A stretch of DNA of 64,000 nucleotides from positions 6,165,001-6,229,000 of the forward strand of contig NZ_LT607733.1 of the NCBI RefSeq assembly GCF_900091445.1. Reading direction: 5' to 3'. Shown in pieces: positions 7,541 to 16,933 of this stretch. The stretch comes from Micromonospora echinofusca. GTDB lineage: Bacteria; Actinomycetota; Actinomycetes; Mycobacteriales; Micromonosporaceae. The notes below the pieces were generated by a model. The model searched no databases, had not been told where the DNA came from, and was given only the letters and a program-made list of their open reading frames with translations. The position numbers and the translations under genes are program-made. Position 1 is the stretch's first letter. The number at the start of each line of letters is the position of its first letter.

Positions 7541-8061
7541 GACGGAAACCGCACGACACCGGCGCGCCACCCGCCAGCCCGGGCCTCAGCCGCGTTCCCG
7601 CCGCCGGCTCCCTCGCCTGGGCACGGCCATGGACAGGTCAGCGACGCGCCGAGACGGTGGCGGACGTGTCCGCTCGGGGAGCCGCCGTCGTGGTGCGCGC
7701 AGAACGGAACCGCGTCGGGCAACTCAGAAGGTGCGCACCTTCGTCCGAGCGTTCAGGATCAAGGTCCTGGGATCGGGGGAGTCGCGACCGACCGCGTCCC
7801 GGGCGGCGACGACCGGCAGCATGCCGGGGATCCGCCGTCGGGACGTGCGGGTCGCAGTCCTCGCGAGACCGTGACACGACCGGGTGCCCGGGGGTGTCCA
7901 TGGTCGGCGCCGCCGCGACGTGCCCGCCGACGAAGTCCGATCCACGGGACTCACCACCCGGGGATCGGGCCCGTCGATGCCCTGCCCATCCGCTCCGCCC
8001 GAGGTCGTCCAGCCCGTTCGACCGTCCCTGACATGACACAGTTGAGGAGGACAGCTCACCC
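7541..8061. other. Gap between resistance island and biosynthetic cluster
   Basis: No frame on either strand shows a recognisable protein or a good start. It probably contains the promoter of the rmlA-rmlB operon, since GAGGAGG sits at 8044-8050 before the rmlA GTG, but I see no clear -35/-10 pair. It marks the left edge of the proposed biosynthetic cluster. Confidence 0.5.
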
Positions 8062-8943
8062 GTGAAGGGAATCGTCCTGGCCGGAGGATCCGGTACGCGG
8101 CTCTATCCGTTGACCATTCCGGTGTCCAAGCAGCTGCTGCCCATCAGCGACAAGCCGATGATCTACTACCCGCTCTCGGTCCTCATGCTCGCCGGCATCA
8201 GGGAGATCCTGATCATCGGCAAGGCCGCCGACCTGCCGCAGTTCCGGACCCTGCTCGGGGACGGCTCCCACCTCGGCCTGGACCTCACCTACGTCGCGCA
8301 GCCGGAGCCGCGCGGCATCGCCGAGGCGTTCCTGCTCGGTGCCAACCACATCGGCGACGACCAGTGCGCCCTGGTCCTGGGCGACAACATCTTCCACGGC
8401 ACCGCCTTCTCGAAGCTGCTCCGTGACGAGGTCCGGGACCTGCGGGGTTGCACGCTCTTCGGCTACTCCGTCAAGGATCCGGAACGCCACGGCGTGGGCG
8501 TGACCGACGAGCACGGCAAGCTGATCGACATCGAGGAGAAGCCGTCCCGGCCGCACTCCAACCGCGCGATCACCGGCCTGTACCTCTACGACAACGACGT
8601 GGTCGACATCGCCAAGAACCTGCGCCCGTCGGTCCGGGGGGAACTCGAGATCACCGACGTCAACCGGGCGTACGTCGCGGCGGGCCGGGCCAAGCTCATC
8701 GACCTCGGCCGCGGCTTCGCCTGGCTGGACGCGGGGACACCGGAGGCGATGCTCCAGGCCAGCCAGTACGTGCGGACGCTGGAGGAGCGGCAGGGCGTAC
8801 GCATCGCCTGCATCGAGGAGACGGCGCTGCGGATGGGCTACATCGACGCGCAGACGTGCTACCGACTGGGCACGAGCATGTCGGGCTCGAACTACGGTCG
8901 GTACGTGATGGACATCGCCGAGGAGTTCGGGGCGTTGGTGTGA
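8062..8943 (+). CDS. rmlA: Glucose-1-phosphate thymidylyltransferase
   Basis: A 293-residue nucleotidyltransferase that makes dTDP-glucose from glucose-1-phosphate and dTTP, the first step to dTDP-deoxysugars. The N-terminus carries the signature GIVLAGGSGTRLYPLT followed by SKQLLPISDKPMIYYPL. LGDNIFHG and EEKPSRPHSN are typical RmlA segments, and the length matches the family. It starts with GTG after GAGGAGG. The rmlB start overlaps its stop (GTGA), forming a two-gene operon that supplies the activated sugar for the two glycosyltransferases of the cluster. Confidence 0.93.
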   Translation: MKGIVLAGGSGTRLYPLTIPVSKQLLPISDKPMIYYPLSVLMLAGIREILIIGKAADLPQFRTLLGDGSHLGLDLTYVAQPEPRGIAEAFLLGANHIGDDQCALVLGDNIFHGTAFSKLLRDEVRDLRGCTLFGYSVKDPERHGVGVTDEHGKLIDIEEKPSRPHSNRAITGLYLYDNDVVDIAKNLRPSVRGELEITDVNRAYVAAGRAKLIDLGRGFAWLDAGTPEAMLQASQYVRTLEERQGVRIACIEETALRMGYIDAQTCYRLGTSMSGSNYGRYVMDIAEEFGALV

Positions 8944-9926
8944 CCAGGATGCTCGTCACCGGCGGAGCCGGTTTCATCGGTACGAACTTCGTGCGCCACA
9001 CCCTGGCGCACCACCCGGGCTACCGCATCCGGGTGCTCGACAAGCTGACCTACGCCGGTCACCGGTCCGTCGCCGAAGACGCGGAGTTCGTGCACGGCGA
9101 CGTCTGCGACGCGGAGCTGGTCGAGCGGCTGGTGGCCGGCAGCGACATCGTCGTCCACTTCGCGGCCGAGTCGCACGTCGACAACTCGCTGCGGGACGCC
9201 GACGCGTTCGTGCACAGCAACATCATCGGGACGTACGCGCTGCTCCAGGCGGTGCGCCGGCACGACGTACGGCTGCACCACATCTCCACCGACGAGGTCT
9301 TCGGCGACCTGCCGCTGGAGGGCTCGGAGCTGTTCCACGAGGGAACGCCCTACAACCCGTCGAGCCCGTACGCGGCCACCAAGGCGGCCTCCGACATGCT
9401 GGTCCGGGCGTGGGTGCGTTCGTACGGGGTGGCGGCGACGTTGTCGAACTGCGCCAACAACTACGGCCCCTACCAGCACGTGGAGAAGTTCATCCCCCGG
9501 CAGGTCACCAACGTCATCGAGGGCCGGCGGCCCCGCCTGTACGGCCAGGGGGTCAACGTCCGCGAGTGGACGCACGTCGACGACCACAACCGGGCCCTGC
9601 ACCTGATCCTGGACCGGGGCCGGATCGGCGAGACGTACCTGATCGGCTCGGGCGACACCCGCACCAACCGGGAGGTCGTCGAACTGGTGAACCAGCTCAT
9701 GGGGAGGGATCCGGGCGACTTCGAGCACGTCCGGGACCGGGCCGGGCACGACCTGCGCTACGCCAACGACAGCACGAAGCTGCGCAGCGAGCTCGGGTGG
9801 GCTCCGGAGTACGCGGACTTCCGGGCCGGCCTGGCGGCGACCATCGACTGGTACCGGTCGAACCGGGACTGGTGGCAGGAGGACAAGGTCTCCACCGAGG
9901 CGGGTTACGCACTCGTGGATCAGTAG
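8940..9926 (+). CDS. rmlB: dTDP-glucose 4,6-dehydratase
   Basis: A 328-residue extended SDR that converts dTDP-glucose to dTDP-4-keto-6-deoxyglucose. The NAD motif TGGAGFIGTNF is at the N-terminus, the catalytic triad segment STDEVFGDL lies near residue 120, and the YxxxK motif is in SSPYAATKAASD. NNYGPYQHVEKFIP is the usual substrate-binding segment. The GTG at 8940 overlaps the rmlA stop; an ATG at 8949 is an alternative. The keto sugar it forms is the expected substrate of the E1-type dehydratase at 25231. Confidence 0.93.
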   Translation: MTRMLVTGGAGFIGTNFVRHTLAHHPGYRIRVLDKLTYAGHRSVAEDAEFVHGDVCDAELVERLVAGSDIVVHFAAESHVDNSLRDADAFVHSNIIGTYALLQAVRRHDVRLHHISTDEVFGDLPLEGSELFHEGTPYNPSSPYAATKAASDMLVRAWVRSYGVAATLSNCANNYGPYQHVEKFIPRQVTNVIEGRRPRLYGQGVNVREWTHVDDHNRALHLILDRGRIGETYLIGSGDTRTNREVVELVNQLMGRDPGDFEHVRDRAGHDLRYANDSTKLRSELGWAPEYADFRAGLAATIDWYRSNRDWWQEDKVSTEAGYALVDQ

Positions 9927-10455
9927 AACCGCGCCACCGACCAGGCGGGCGCCGATTCCGTCGCGCTCTTTCGCTCCGATCACCCCCCAGCGGACGCGTG
10001 AGGGCTACGGGCACACATCGGCGCCCGCCTCTTGTCGCAAACGCGACACATTTCATTCGCCGCCGGTTCTCCGGATCGGGGTGCCGACCGCCGCCCGTCC
10101 GGAAGACCGTCCGCGCCCCCTCCGCGCGCTGGCGCATCCCCCTTTTCTGCCACGCGCAGCGGAGGGCCGTAACAACAATTACAGGGCCCCGCGAATGGCC
10201 TGCCTTCCGTTCCAAACCGGAGTCGTGCGTTCCGCCCTTCGCGCCGGCCATCGGCCCCCACCTCGGGTGATCCGCCGTTCCTCGCGCCGCGCGTCGCTCC
10301 CGCCGATCCTCCGCGAGGACGCCCCGCCGCACGTGATACAAAGACAGCCTCCGATGTCAGGGCGCCTTTGGTGGCGCCCGGTCGCCCTCGTCCTAGGCGC
10401 GCGCAGAGCGGACCAACCACACCAATTTCGCAACTCGCCCAAAATCTACAGTTCC

Positions 10456-10474
10456 GCCATAGGCAGGCTATGGC
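10456..10474. repeat. GCCATAG/CTATGGC inverted repeat, candidate regulator site
   Basis: GCCATAG (10456-10462) and CTATGGC (10468-10474) are perfect inverted repeats around GCAGG. A further GCCATA half-site follows at 10481-10486. Three related half-sites in about 30 bases of otherwise AT-rich DNA suggest a binding site, perhaps for the AraC-type regulator encoded downstream. Confidence 0.4.
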
Positions 10475-10583
10475 CCAAATGCCATAAAGCTATCCGAATC
10501 ATCACGAGGCGGGCGGTAATCGCACGGAAATAGTCCGCCTGAGTCTGATATGCGGACCAGTCATTCGACTACTTTCCGCAACG

Positions 10584-10612
10584 TTGACCGCCACTTTCCG
10601 TTGACATAGCAT
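10584..10612 (+). promoter_or_regulatory. Candidate sigma-70-type promoter for the AraC gene
   Basis: TTGACC (10584-10589) and TAGCAT (10607-10612) are separated by 17 bases. This would start transcription near 10619 and give a leader of about 180 bases before the ATG at 10800. TTTCCG and TTGAC repeat in tandem across the element. Confidence 0.4.
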
Positions 10613-10799
10613 CGAGTTGGCCCATTGAGGCGCGGACATTGTTTTCGCAACTCGGCAATTGGTAACCAGTCACCCGACCGCACTCGCGCATGGCGAGGCG
10701 GGCCTTTCATGACCAAAATCCAAATCATTACCAACGACAGGGTCTCTCGCAACGGTAGCGTCAGGGACCTGTTCGCCGACATTTCCTCTCGTTGGGGGC

Positions 10800-11834
10800 A
10801 TGATGGAAGATCACGTCAGAACAGCGATCCAACGCGTCATCGAGAAAATGCACAGCGATGTGGGTGAGCAGTTCACCGTGGACGAAATGGCACGCACGGC
10901 CGGGTTCAGCAAGTTCCATTTCTGCCGGGTCTTCCACCGGATGACCGGGGTCTCCCCCGGGCGCTTCCTCTCCGCGCTGCGCCTGCAACGGACGAAGTAC
11001 CTGCTCGTCTCCACCTCGTTGAGCGTCACCGAGATCAGTCACCTGGTCGGCTACACCAGCGTCGGCACGTTCAGCACCCGCTTCAGCAGCAGCGTCGGCA
11101 CCTCACCCACCAACTACCGCCGGCTCGGCGGGGTGCTGCCCCGGCCCCGTACCGACCAGTGCACGCCCCCGCCCGCCGGCACGGGCCCGGCGCTGCGCGG
11201 CGAGGTGCGCACGCCGCCGGGCACCAGGCCGCACTGGATCTTCCTGGGGCTCTTCCCGAGCCGGATCCAACAGGGCGAGCCGGTGCGCTCGGTCTTCCTG
11301 CCGGGTCCGGGGCCGTTCGTCCTCGACCAGGTGCCGGCCGGCGAGTGGTACCTGATGGCGCACGCGGTCGACCCGGGCGCCGGCGCACCCCCGGCCGCGG
11401 ACACGCCCCGCGACCTGCTCGTCGGCGCCCACGGGCCGGTCGTGGTCCAACGTGGCGCCCCGCCCCGGCCCGTGGACCTCGTCCTCCGGCCGCGGGAAGC
11501 CTTCGACCCGCCGGTGGTGCACGCCGTCGCCGACGCTCCCCCGGGCGAGGGGCTCCTCGACGCGCGGGCCGGCGGGCCGACCGTCGAGCCGTACGGCCCG
11601 GTGGGCGACCACGCCCGGTGCGAGGGTGCCGGACGCTCGCTGGTGGTCTCCGCGCGGCCGCGTCGCATGACCGACGGCGTACGGCCCAGCCGGCCCACCC
11701 CGACCCGGGCCCCCGGGCCGTCCCGGCCGGGACGGAACACGCGGCCGTACCTTCCGTGGCCACCGCCGCGACCCGAAGGGCCGACGCAGCAGTCCACCGA
11801 CGAGGTGGACGGCGGCAACCGCGGCAAACAGTGA
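10800..11834 (+). CDS. AraC-family regulator, probable pathway regulator
   Basis: A 344-residue protein whose two AraC helix-turn-helix units lie at the N-terminus (about residues 5-110): FTVDEMARTAGFSKFHFCRVF, then TEISHLVGYTSVGTFSTRF and the terminal GTSPTNYRRL. The middle (about 120-240) looks like a beta-sandwich domain, with GLFPSRIQQGEPV and PGPFVLDQVPAGEWYLMAH. The last 90 residues are proline/arginine-rich and look disordered. HTH-first order is less common in AraC proteins and leaves ligand sensing to the C-terminal part. It starts after a long regulatory gap and ends at a bidirectional terminator. Control of the cluster is inferred from position. Confidence 0.85.
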   Translation: MMEDHVRTAIQRVIEKMHSDVGEQFTVDEMARTAGFSKFHFCRVFHRMTGVSPGRFLSALRLQRTKYLLVSTSLSVTEISHLVGYTSVGTFSTRFSSSVGTSPTNYRRLGGVLPRPRTDQCTPPPAGTGPALRGEVRTPPGTRPHWIFLGLFPSRIQQGEPVRSVFLPGPGPFVLDQVPAGEWYLMAHAVDPGAGAPPAADTPRDLLVGAHGPVVVQRGAPPRPVDLVLRPREAFDPPVVHAVADAPPGEGLLDARAGGPTVEPYGPVGDHARCEGAGRSLVVSARPRRMTDGVRPSRPTPTRAPGPSRPGRNTRPYLPWPPPRPEGPTQQSTDEVDGGNRGKQ

Positions 11835-11838
11835 GGCT

Positions 11839-11873
11839 CACGGCCCGGCCGAGGTCCCGTCGGCCGGGCCGTG
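11839..11873. terminator. Bidirectional hairpin terminator
   Basis: CACGGCCCGGCCGA (11839-11852) and TCGGCCGGGCCGTG (11860-11873) pair perfectly over 14 bases around a 7-base loop. It lies between the convergent ends of the AraC gene and the FAD monooxygenase. There is no U-tract, as is usual in actinomycetes. Confidence 0.75.
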
Positions 11874-11879
11874 CCATCC

Positions 11880-13388
11880 CTACGTGTCGACCCGGTCGGC
11901 CTTGACCAGGGCCGCTGCCACCCGCTCCCGGGCAGGTGCCGCAGGCGTACGCGCCGACGGGGCCGGCATGTCCCGCGACAGCCAGAGCACCCGGGCGAGC
12001 AGCCGGAACCGCCACAGCTCCCGGGGGCGGTCGATCAGGCCGGCGAACCGCATGTACGCCCGGGTGACCTCCGGATCCTTCGTGCTGGCGTACTGCACCC
12101 GGCGCAGGTAGGCGTTGTAGATCCGGGTACGCAGGGGACGGGGCGCCACCACCCCCGGGAAGTCCAGGTCGCCCCGCGTCGAGATCCGCCAGGGGTCGAT
12201 CATGAGTCGGGCCACGTCCCGCAGGAAGGGGCGCGGGTCGGCGGCGACGTCGCGGGCCAGGTGCCGCCGCAGGGCGGTGATCTGCATCGCCGCCGCCGTC
12301 ATCCCCTGCCCGTAGACCGGGTTGAAGCTGCACACCGCGTCACCGAGTACGACCAGGCCGGCCGGGAACCGGGACAGCCGCTCGTAGTGCCGCCAGACGC
12401 TGGCGGGAAACGTGAACGACATCGGGGCGCTGGTCGGCTCGGCGTGCTCGACCGCCTGGTAGATGTCGGGCACCGGCAGCGACCGGACGTACTCCTGGTA
12501 GCCGTCCGGATCGGTCGGCGGGTGGTCGCCGAGGATCCCGGTCAGCGACAGCCGGACGTCCCCGGTGGCGGTCTGGCCGAAGAAGGCGCCCCGGGGGTGG
12601 GCCGGCGAGGCCACCGGGTTGATCGCCATCGGGCCGTCGAACGTGCCGGGCGGCCGACGGTAGGTGCGGGTGGTGTAGGCCAGGCCGATCGTCATCCGTT
12701 CCTCGGTCGGGCGCTCGTACCCCAGCTCGGCCAGCCACACCGGCAGGCGGGAACCCCGGCCGGTGGCGTCCACCACCAGGTCGGCCCCGACCTCGAACGC
12801 CTGCTTGCCCTCCCCTCGCTCCACCAGCCGTACGCCGGTGACCCGGCTCCGGTCGGGCGAGGAGAGCAGCCCGAGCAGTTCCGTGGACTGCCGGTAGGTG
12901 ACGTTCGGCAGCTCCGCCACCCGCGTACGCAGGTAGTTCTCCAGGACCGGTCGGTTGCCGGCGATCGACAGCAGGCCGGTCTCCGTGCGGTACATCGGCC
13001 GGCCGTCGAAGTACCACCGCATCAGACCGAAGTCGCGCACCGGCAGGCCGAGTTCCCGCGCGTCCTCCAGCAGGTTCGGAAACAGCTCCGCGAGGATGCC
13101 GTACCCCCGGGCGTGCAGGCCGTGCGCGTGCACGGCGTGCGAGGCGCCGCGCCGCGGGCCGACCGCGCCGAGCACCTCGTCCCGGTCCACCACCACGACC
13201 TCGCGGTACCACTCGGACAGCACCCGGGCGGCCAGGGTGCCCGCGATGCTCCCGCCCGCCACCACCGCCCGCTCGCCGATCAGCCGGGGGGTCGGTGCCG
13301 CCGGCGGCCGTCCCCGGATCGCGGCCAGCAACCGACCGACCAGCCCGCCGTCCCGGTCGCCCGTGCCTGCTCCAACTTGGTCGCCCAT
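11880..13388 (-). CDS. FAD-dependent monooxygenase/oxidoreductase
   Basis: A 502-residue flavoprotein of the aromatic-hydroxylase/geranylgeranyl-reductase superfamily. The FAD motif is AVVAGGSIAGTLAARVL near residue 40, DLVVDATGRGSRLP lies in the middle, and the second FAD signature is VVLGDAVCSFNPVYGQGMTAAA near 350, split by the usual GD pair. The ATG at 13388 follows AGGAGG at good spacing. Upstream in-frame codons give only an arginine-rich extension and were rejected. It diverges from the small-protein/acyltransferase operon. In the cluster it is a candidate hydroxylase or epoxidase for the polyketide, but the substrate is unknown. Confidence 0.8.
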   Translation of the reverse strand: MGDQVGAGTGDRDGGLVGRLLAAIRGRPPAAPTPRLIGERAVVAGGSIAGTLAARVLSEWYREVVVVDRDEVLGAVGPRRGASHAVHAHGLHARGYGILAELFPNLLEDARELGLPVRDFGLMRWYFDGRPMYRTETGLLSIAGNRPVLENYLRTRVAELPNVTYRQSTELLGLLSSPDRSRVTGVRLVERGEGKQAFEVGADLVVDATGRGSRLPVWLAELGYERPTEERMTIGLAYTTRTYRRPPGTFDGPMAINPVASPAHPRGAFFGQTATGDVRLSLTGILGDHPPTDPDGYQEYVRSLPVPDIYQAVEHAEPTSAPMSFTFPASVWRHYERLSRFPAGLVVLGDAVCSFNPVYGQGMTAAAMQITALRRHLARDVAADPRPFLRDVARLMIDPWRISTRGDLDFPGVVAPRPLRTRIYNAYLRRVQYASTKDPEVTRAYMRFAGLIDRPRELWRFRLLARVLWLSRDMPAPSARTPAAPARERVAAALVKADRVDT

Positions 13389-13713
13389 CGCTCCGATGCC
13401 TCCTGTGGGGTCGCCCGGTTCGCGAGGGTGGACGAGGTCGCGTCCACCGTCGCGGCGCCGAGCCGCAGCAGGGCCACCGAATCGCCCGTGCGCACCGCCC
13501 GTGTCGTGAGGCTCGGCCGTGTGCTGCCCATGCAACCACCGGGCGTCCGGCCGGATCTTCCTCCAACGTGCCCAGTCCCCGCCGCCCCGCGCGACCGGTA
13601 CGCCCCAGCGCATTCTCGAAGGTGAATCCGGTGCCGGCCTCGGACCATCGTCATACCGGCGGTCGCAGTCACCGCCCCCGCCGTCGGGTGGGCTGCGAGA
13701 TGAGGACGGACAG
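13389..13713. other. Divergent promoter region
   Basis: This 325-base gap separates the minus-strand FAD monooxygenase from the plus-strand small protein gene, so it must hold both promoters. I see no convincing -35/-10 pair or palindrome. Confidence 0.4.
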
Positions 13714-13893
13714 ATGCCCCAGTTGACTCACAACGAGGACGGCTCCACCACTCTGAGCATCAACTCCAACGAGTTGAAGGCCCTGCGGGACCTCGTCATC
13801 GACCGCGTACCGGAGCTGAAGCGGGTGCGGGAGATCGCCGACAACCCGGACGTCCGGACGACCCTGCGGTTCGTGAAGTCCGTCATCAGCTGA
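13714..13893 (+). CDS. Small 59-residue protein of unknown function
   Basis: The ATG at 13714 follows GAGGACGG. The product is short and looks mostly helical: MPQLTHNEDGSTTLSINS, then a charged helix ELKALRDLVIDRVPELKRV and DNPDVRTTLRFVKSVIS. It has no Cys, no signal peptide and no core-peptide look, so I do not call it a RiPP precursor. It stands 65 bases before the large acyltransferase and is probably co-transcribed with it and with tpx. I do not recognise a family. Confidence 0.6.
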   Translation: MPQLTHNEDGSTTLSINSNELKALRDLVIDRVPELKRVREIADNPDVRTTLRFVKSVIS

Positions 13894-13958
13894 CCGCACG
13901 ACACCACGTGCGGTCGGTCGCCTGTGCTCCTCGCCCGCCCAACTGGAAGGACGATGAC

Positions 13959-16013
13959 GTGAGCGTCATGACGAGGGACGTACGCCGCAGCGGGGGTGCG
14001 GGCACCGGCGGCGGCCGGTCGCCGGCGATCTTCGGCATCCGGGGCCTGGCCGCGCTGGCCCTGCTGACCGTCCACGTGGCCATGTTCTCGGGGCTGCTGG
14101 GCACCAAGGCGTTCGGTACGCCACGCCCGCCGAGCAACTGGCTGGGCGCGTTCTTCGTCAGCGGGCTGCCCTCGTTCATCGGGGTGTTCTTCGTCCTGCC
14201 CGCGCTGTTCCTGTACCTGCCCCTGGCCAAGGCGATCATCGCCGGCACCGAGCGTCCCCCGCAGGGCCGCAACGTCGTACGCCGGCTGATGCGGCTGCTG
14301 CCCGCGTACTACGCCATGTACCTGGTGGTGCTGGTCCTGCTCAACCGGGACGCGGTCGACGGACTCTGGTACGTCCTGCGGCCGATCCTGCTGCTCCAGA
14401 TCTACTCGCCCACCCCGTTCGCGCCGAACTTCATCAACGGCATGGAGGTCAGCTGGACCGTGCCCAGCATGGTCCAGTGGTACCTGGCGCTGCCGCTGAT
14501 CGCCGCGGCCACCCACCGGTTCGCGGCCAAGGGCGCCACGCCGGTGAGCCGGGCCCGACGGCTGCTGCTCCCGGTGCCGGTGCTCATCGGCGTCGGGGTC
14601 GGCTGGCTGTTCCTGGTCAAGGGCAACGGCTGGGACAACCGGATGGTGTTCTGGTGGCCGCAGGGCTTCGCGCCCACCATCGGCATCGGCATCGCGCTGG
14701 CCGTCCTGCTGGCGTTGTCCAAGGTGTCGCCCGCCGACACCCCCCGGCTGCTCCGCGCGGCGGCGGCCCGTCCCCACCTGTTCTGGTTCGGCGCGCTGCT
14801 GGTCTACCTGGTCAACTGCGCCCGCCCGTTCAGCGTGATCGGCATGGACGCGATCTACTCGACCAGCGGCCTGTTCATGACGTACGTGATGGTCGCGCTC
14901 TTCGGGCTGCTGGCGTCGCTGCCGCTGATCTCGCCCGGCGCGGCGCCCTACCGGCCGGTCCACGCGGTGCTGACCGCCCGGCCGATCGTCCACCTCGGCC
15001 GGGTCTCCTACGGCGTGTACCTGTGGCACTTCGCCGTGATGCACTTCTACCTGCAACCCGGCAACATCCTGCGCGGCGAGGTGCGCCCCATCCGGGAGCT
15101 GTACGGCCAGGCCGGGTTCTGGGAACTGGAACTGGTCACCCTCGGCGGCGCGGTGCTCCTCGCCTCGCTCAGCTACTACCTGCTCGAACAGCCGCTGGCC
15201 GCGCGGGTCGACCGGCTCCTGGGGCGGGGGAAGGCACGCCCGCGCGCGCTGCCCCGGGCCCCGCTGGTCGCGACGCCCGCCGCCGTGGTGCTCAGCGGGG
15301 ACGAGGCCGCCACGACCGTGGCCACGGTGGTGGCCGACCGGGACGCCATCCAGGCCAACCTCGTCGACCTCGAGCGCGGCTTCGAGCGGCAGCCGCTCGT
15401 CGGGACGGAACTGACCGGTGGGAGCCGGCAGAGCAGGGACCGGGCGCGGGCCGATCTGGCCCGGCTGTGGGAGATCTTCAACGCCTACTCGGCGGTCGTC
15501 GACGAGGTGGCCCGCCCGCTGGCCGCCGACCGTGGGCCGACCGCCGCCGACCTGGACCGGATCAGTGCCCTGCTGAGTCAGGCGTCGATCCTGGTCGAGG
15601 GCCCGCCGCCGCCGCTGGTCCAGCGTCACATCACCGAGGACGGCCGGGTCCGGTTGACGGTCGCGGCGGCGGTCGAGCAGATGAACGAGCTGTTCCACCG
15701 CACCGCCGTGCTGGTCGCCGCGGCCCAGGCGGTCCGGACGACCGTCGCGCCCCGGCTGGCGCAGCTCGACGCCGACCTGGTCTCGGCGGGGCGTCTCGTC
15801 GCGGACCACGGCGACGAGTCGCTCGCCACCGCCCTCGCCACGGTGCGGGACGACCTCCGGCGGCTGCACGACACGTTCCGCACCGACCCGCTGGCCCGCT
15901 GGCGGGACGGCGAGGTCACCACCGCCGACCTCGACGAGCTGCGGGACCGGATCGCGGCGGCGCGGGATCGCGTACGTGCGCACGCCCCCGAGGCGCAGGA
16001 CGCCTCCAGCTGA
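13959..16013 (+). CDS. Membrane acyltransferase (acyltransferase-3) with helical C-terminal domain
   Basis: A 684-residue protein. The first 420 residues are an acyltransferase-3 domain with about 10 membrane segments. [19 protein letters not shown] carries the conserved R and H of helix 1, and [17 protein letters not shown] is the typical late motif. The remaining 260 residues are soluble, charged and probably helical (for example [18 protein letters not shown]), with no family I know. The GTG at 13959 follows GGAAGGA with 7-base spacing; an ATG at 13968 is possible. Such enzymes transfer acyl groups to sugars or other acceptors across the membrane, so acylation of the glycosylated product is a reasonable inference. 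Confidence 0.75.
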   Translation: MSVMTRDVRRSGGAGTGGGRSPAIFGIRGLAALALLTVHVAMFSGLLGTKAFGTPRPPSNWLGAFFVSGLPSFIGVFFVLPALFLYLPLAKAIIAGTERPPQGRNVVRRLMRLLPAYYAMYLVVLVLLNRDAVDGLWYVLRPILLLQIYSPTPFAPNFINGMEVSWTVPSMVQWYLALPLIAAATHRFAAKGATPVSRARRLLLPVPVLIGVGVGWLFLVKGNGWDNRMVFWWPQGFAPTIGIGIALAVLLALSKVSPADTPRLLRAAAARPHLFWFGALLVYLVNCARPFSVIGMDAIYSTSGLFMTYVMVALFGLLASLPLISPGAAPYRPVHAVLTARPIVHLGRVSYGVYLWHFAVMHFYLQPGNILRGEVRPIRELYGQAGFWELELVTLGGAVLLASLSYYLLEQPLAARVDRLLGRGKARPRALPRAPLVATPAAVVLSGDEAATTVATVVADRDAIQANLVDLERGFERQPLVGTELTGGSRQSRDRARADLARLWEIFNAYSAVVDEVARPLAADRGPTAADLDRISALLSQASILVEGPPPPLVQRHITEDGRVRLTVAAAVEQMNELFHRTAVLVAAAQAVRTTVAPRLAQLDADLVSAGRLVADHGDESLATALATVRDDLRRLHDTFRTDPLARWRDGEVTTADLDELRDRIAAARDRVRAHAPEAQDASS

Positions 16014-16060
16014 CCGTCAGCCGACCGGCTGGCCGTCCCCGAACCGGACAGGAGACCCGC

Positions 16061-16585
16061 ATGACCGTAGCCGTGCACCGTAGCGGCGTGACCACCTTTC
16101 GCGGCCGACCCATCACCCTGCTCGGCCCGGAACTGCACGTCGGCGACACCGCACCGGACTTCACCGTGCTCGCCAACGACTTCACCCCGGTCACCCTCGC
16201 CTCGTCGGCCGGGACGACGCGGATCTTCTCGGTGGTGCCGTCGCTCGACACCGACGTGTGCGACCAGCAGACCCGCCGGTTCAACGAGGAGGCCGCCCGG
16301 CTGGACGGGGTCAGCGTGCTGACCGTCTCGGCGGATCTGCCCTTCGCGCAGAAGCGCTGGTGCGGTGCCGCCGGCCTGAGCGGCGTCGAGACGCTCTCCG
16401 ACCACCGTGACCTCTCGTTCGGCACGGCCTACGGCGTGGCGGTGGCCGAACTCCGGCTGCTCGCCCGCGCCGTCTTCGTGGTCGATGCCGGGGACCGGCT
16501 GGCGTACGTCGAGTACGTGCCGGAGATCGGCCAGCATCCCCGCTACGACGACGCCCTCGCGGCGGCGGCGCGGGCCGGCGGCTGA
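16061..16585 (+). CDS. tpx: Thiol peroxidase (Tpx, atypical 2-Cys peroxiredoxin)
   Basis: A 174-residue peroxiredoxin that reduces hydroperoxides with thioredoxin. The peroxidatic cysteine is in [19 protein letters not shown] and the resolving cysteine in [17 protein letters not shown], the Tpx pattern. [10 protein letters not shown] at the N-terminus and [11 protein letters not shown] near the end also fit, as does the length. It lies 47 bases after the acyltransferase, probably in the same operon, and ends at a strong hairpin. A role in protecting the producer from redox stress is possible; it may equally be a housekeeping gene caught in the cluster. Confidence 0.9.
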   Translation: MTVAVHRSGVTTFRGRPITLLGPELHVGDTAPDFTVLANDFTPVTLASSAGTTRIFSVVPSLDTDVCDQQTRRFNEEAARLDGVSVLTVSADLPFAQKRWCGAAGLSGVETLSDHRDLSFGTAYGVAVAELRLLARAVFVVDAGDRLAYVEYVPEIGQHPRYDDALAAAARAGG

Positions 16586-16632
16586 CCCGACCTCCATCCA
16601 CCGCGTCGTCGGCGACAGTCCGTACGACACGA

Positions 16633-16689
16633 GGTGCCCTCCGATTCGGTGACCGGATCCACGTCCGGCCCACCGAATCGGGGGGCACC
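16633..16689 (+). terminator. Long hairpin terminator after tpx
   Basis: The 19-base arms at 16633-16651 and 16671-16689 (GGTGCCCTCCGATTCGGTG and its near-complement) pair with one mismatch. Inside, CCGGA/TCCGG at 16653-16668 extends the structure. It probably ends the tpx operon. The rest of the gap up to 16933 shows no gene, only the AAGAGGAG ribosome site of the next one. Confidence 0.75.
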
Positions 16690-16933
16690 GTCCGTGTGTG
16701 GCGAATCGTCGACGGGTCGGCCCGCCCGTACCCGATAATCCTGGGCAAGCGGACCGGCCCGGCGGGGACGCCGGGGCGCGGGTGGCCGATCGGACAGCTC
16801 CTCCGCACCCCCGGCCTGGCCGGTCCCGACGATCTCCGGCCGGATGTCGTGACCGGCAGCTCGGCTTCGACATCATCGGGACGGACGTCGCACAGCGGTT
16901 ACTCCCCAGCGATCCAGGGCAAGAGGAGACGAC

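Larger units (their letters stand above)
9927..10799. other. Long non-coding, AT-richer regulatory gap
   Basis: About 870 bases without a supportable gene. G+C falls well below the surroundings, for example 28 of 60 bases in 10441-10500. The stretch holds a GCCATA/TATGGC repeat group and a promoter-like pair, described separately, ahead of the AraC gene. Longer open frames here lack family motifs and good starts. Confidence 0.6.

Noticed and set aside
10081..10533. 150-residue open frame in the gap before the AraC gene
   Set aside because: Composition is proline/arginine-rich with no motif or ribosome site, and the local base bias does not look coding.
13714..13893. RiPP precursor peptide
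   Set aside because: There is no Cys/Ser/Thr-rich core, no leader cleavage motif and no RiPP-modifying enzyme nearby. The sequence looks like a small helical protein.
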